Assembly: GCA_947474205.1 (NCBI GenBank)
Contig: CANJIC010000113.1
Coordinates: 1-6,623, forward strand
DNA: 6,623 nucleotides
Source of the DNA: Planctomycetaceae bacterium
GTDB taxonomy: Bacteria > Planctomycetota > Phycisphaerae > Phycisphaerales > SM1A02
Direction: 5' to 3'
The notes beneath the pieces are model-generated. The model was not told the DNA's origin. It saw only the letters and a program-made list of their open reading frames with translations, and made no database searches. Within the stretch, counting starts at the first letter, position 1, and each line of letters begins with the position of its first letter. This document shows positions 5,503-6,623 of this stretch, piece by piece. A program made the position numbers and the translations under genes.

Positions 5503-6623
5503 TTAAGATGCTTGTGAAATTGCATTCGTCGACACCTGCGACGAGTCTAGGCTTGGAAGTTGGACAACCACCGGCTCCACAAATTTGCGTGGCACGCGCG
5601 CTGGAATCCTGCACAGCAACTCGTACGCGTGGTGGCCCGTCATGCTGGCCACGCGCGCGGCGTGATTAGGCGCGCTGCAATCGGAGCTGATCAATTCAAC
5701 CGCCGCGTGATTCCAATTTGTTGCAAGCGCGTCGGGCAACTCACTCAAGTCAACCGCGATCTGATCCATGCTGATGGCGCCAACAACCGGCGCATTCATC
5801 CACGTTGTGTGACCATGTTCAACAACTTCCACGCGCACCATGCGCCGCTCAACTCCCAGCGGCCGCCGCGTCACGGGGTTCATTGGAAGCAACGGATATC
5901 CGTCGCCGTACCCCACTGGAACCAAGCCAATCCTGCTTGTTTTTTCACATTTCCAGCGGCTGCCATAGCCCACCGCCGTGCCCGCTGGAACGGTTCGGAC
6001 TTGCACAAATGAACTGCGCCAACTGAACACGGGGCGCAGATTTTTTGCGAACTCCATGAAGCGGCCATCGCGCGTTCCTTCAAATGCCAAACCGGTCCAC
6101 GCCAATCCAACGCGAATCATGTTGTGATGAAATCGCGGATCGCGAATAGCGGCGAATGTGCTGGCGGAATGCACGATGCAATCCGCGGGAAGCGCCGCGG
6201 CTTTGCACCACGCCTCAAAAATTTTACGCTGTTGATCTGTCGCTGTCTCGCTGCCACCAGCGTTTGCAAAATGCGTGAACACTCCAGCCAAGCGCAAATT
6301 TTTATCCGAGCGAATGCGCGCCGCGATGTTGGTTGCCTCCGTGGGCAAGCAACCACCGCGTCCAAGTCCAGTGTCAATTTCCAAATGCAGCGGCAATAGC
6401 GCGCCAAAGTCCGCGGCGCACTTGGACAGCGATTCCACTTGATCCAAATCATGCGCCGACAAATGCAGTTGACTCTTGAGCCACATGCTGTGAGCGATCC
6501 CGCCGCGATCAATCTCGCGCACCGGCATCAACGCGATCACTGGCGTGCTTGGATCGGCAACGCCAACCACCTCCGCCTCCTCAATTCCGTAGACCACCAA
6601 AAAATCCGCGCGTCCCGCCACGC
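5503..6623 (-). CDS. alr: Alanine racemase, 5'-truncated by window edge
   Basis: Alanine racemase is a PLP enzyme interconverting L- and D-alanine for peptidoglycan. The reading frame runs off the right edge, so the N-terminus with the PLP lysine is missing. About 373 codons are present. Counting from the GTG at 6621, which is not the true start, the visible signatures are EIDTGLGRGG (81-90), FTHFANAG (115-122), HSAST (151-155), IRVGLAWTG (169-177, the arginine contacting the PLP ring nitrogen), AVGYGSRW (216-223, with the likely catalytic Tyr219), VGYGDGY (236-242), the substrate-loop SMDQ (284-287) and ARVPRKF (341-347). In the PLP-phosphate region the usual HxANSA reads HSASTF, a conservative departure. 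The 42-base gap to ATG 5460 (30 bases to TTG 5472) suggests co-transcription with the oxidoreductase. It is probably cytoplasmic and functional. Confidence 0.9.
   Translation of the reverse strand, partial: VAGRADFLVVYGIEEAEVVGVADPSTPVIALMPVREIDRGGIAHSMWLKSQLHLSAHDLDQVESLSKCAADFGALLPLHLEIDTGLGRGGCLPTEATNIAARIRSDKNLRLAGVFTHFANAGGSETATDQQRKIFEAWCKAAALPADCIVHSASTFAAIRDPRFHHNMIRVGLAWTGLAFEGTRDGRFMEFAKNLRPVFSWRSSFVQVRTVPAGTAVGYGSRWKCEKTSRIGLVPVGYGDGYPLLPMNPVTRRPLGVERRMVRVEVVEHGHTTWMNAPVVGAISMDQIAVDLSELPDALATNWNHAAVELISSDCSAPNHAARVASMTGHHAYELLCRIPARVPRKFVEPVVVQLPSLDSSQVSTNAISQAS

Overview
The window looks like a piece of a bacterial chromosome, most plausibly from the Planctomycetota (perhaps a Phycisphaerae-like lineage). 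This rests on three things: a ribosomal S9 with a long N-terminal extension, a large multi-HTH protein ending in a sigma-70 region 4-like domain, and a type III polyketide synthase paired with a flavoprotein. The assignment is inference from gene content and protein style, not from a marker tree.

Layout. Bases 1-120 are the leader of a forward ribosomal-protein operon. They hold a good sigma-70-type promoter and a small hairpin whose 3' arm carries the only SD-like bases before rplM. Bases 121-1115 are rplM (L13) and rpsI (S9), the classical pair. A 52-base convergent gap (1116-1167) follows. The rest of the window, 1168 to the right edge, is one closely packed reverse-strand series. In transcription order it is alanine racemase (5'-truncated by the window edge), an FAD-dependent oxidoreductase of the geranylgeranyl-reductase-like group, a type III polyketide synthase, and a large putative DNA-binding protein. 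The oxidoreductase and PKS overlap by 4 bases (ATGA). The PKS and DNA-binding gene also overlap, the exact amount depending on the start chosen. This points to translational coupling and one transcript whose promoter lies beyond the right edge.

How the genes may work together. The type III PKS would make an alkylresorcinol, alkylpyrone or similar aromatic or pyrone polyketide from an acyl-CoA starter. The flavoprotein would oxidise or reduce it, by analogy with the PKS/flavoprotein partnership of the Streptomyces srs phenolic-lipid operon. The methyltransferase of that pathway is not seen here. The coupled DNA-binding protein has several HTH-like segments and a sigma region 4-like C-terminus but no recognisable region 2. 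It is the least explained gene and a candidate regulator of the cluster. Alanine racemase supplies D-alanine for peptidoglycan and may simply be a co-transcribed neighbour.

No tRNA, rRNA, mobile element or CRISPR array was seen. There is no gene-free stretch longer than about 120 bases.
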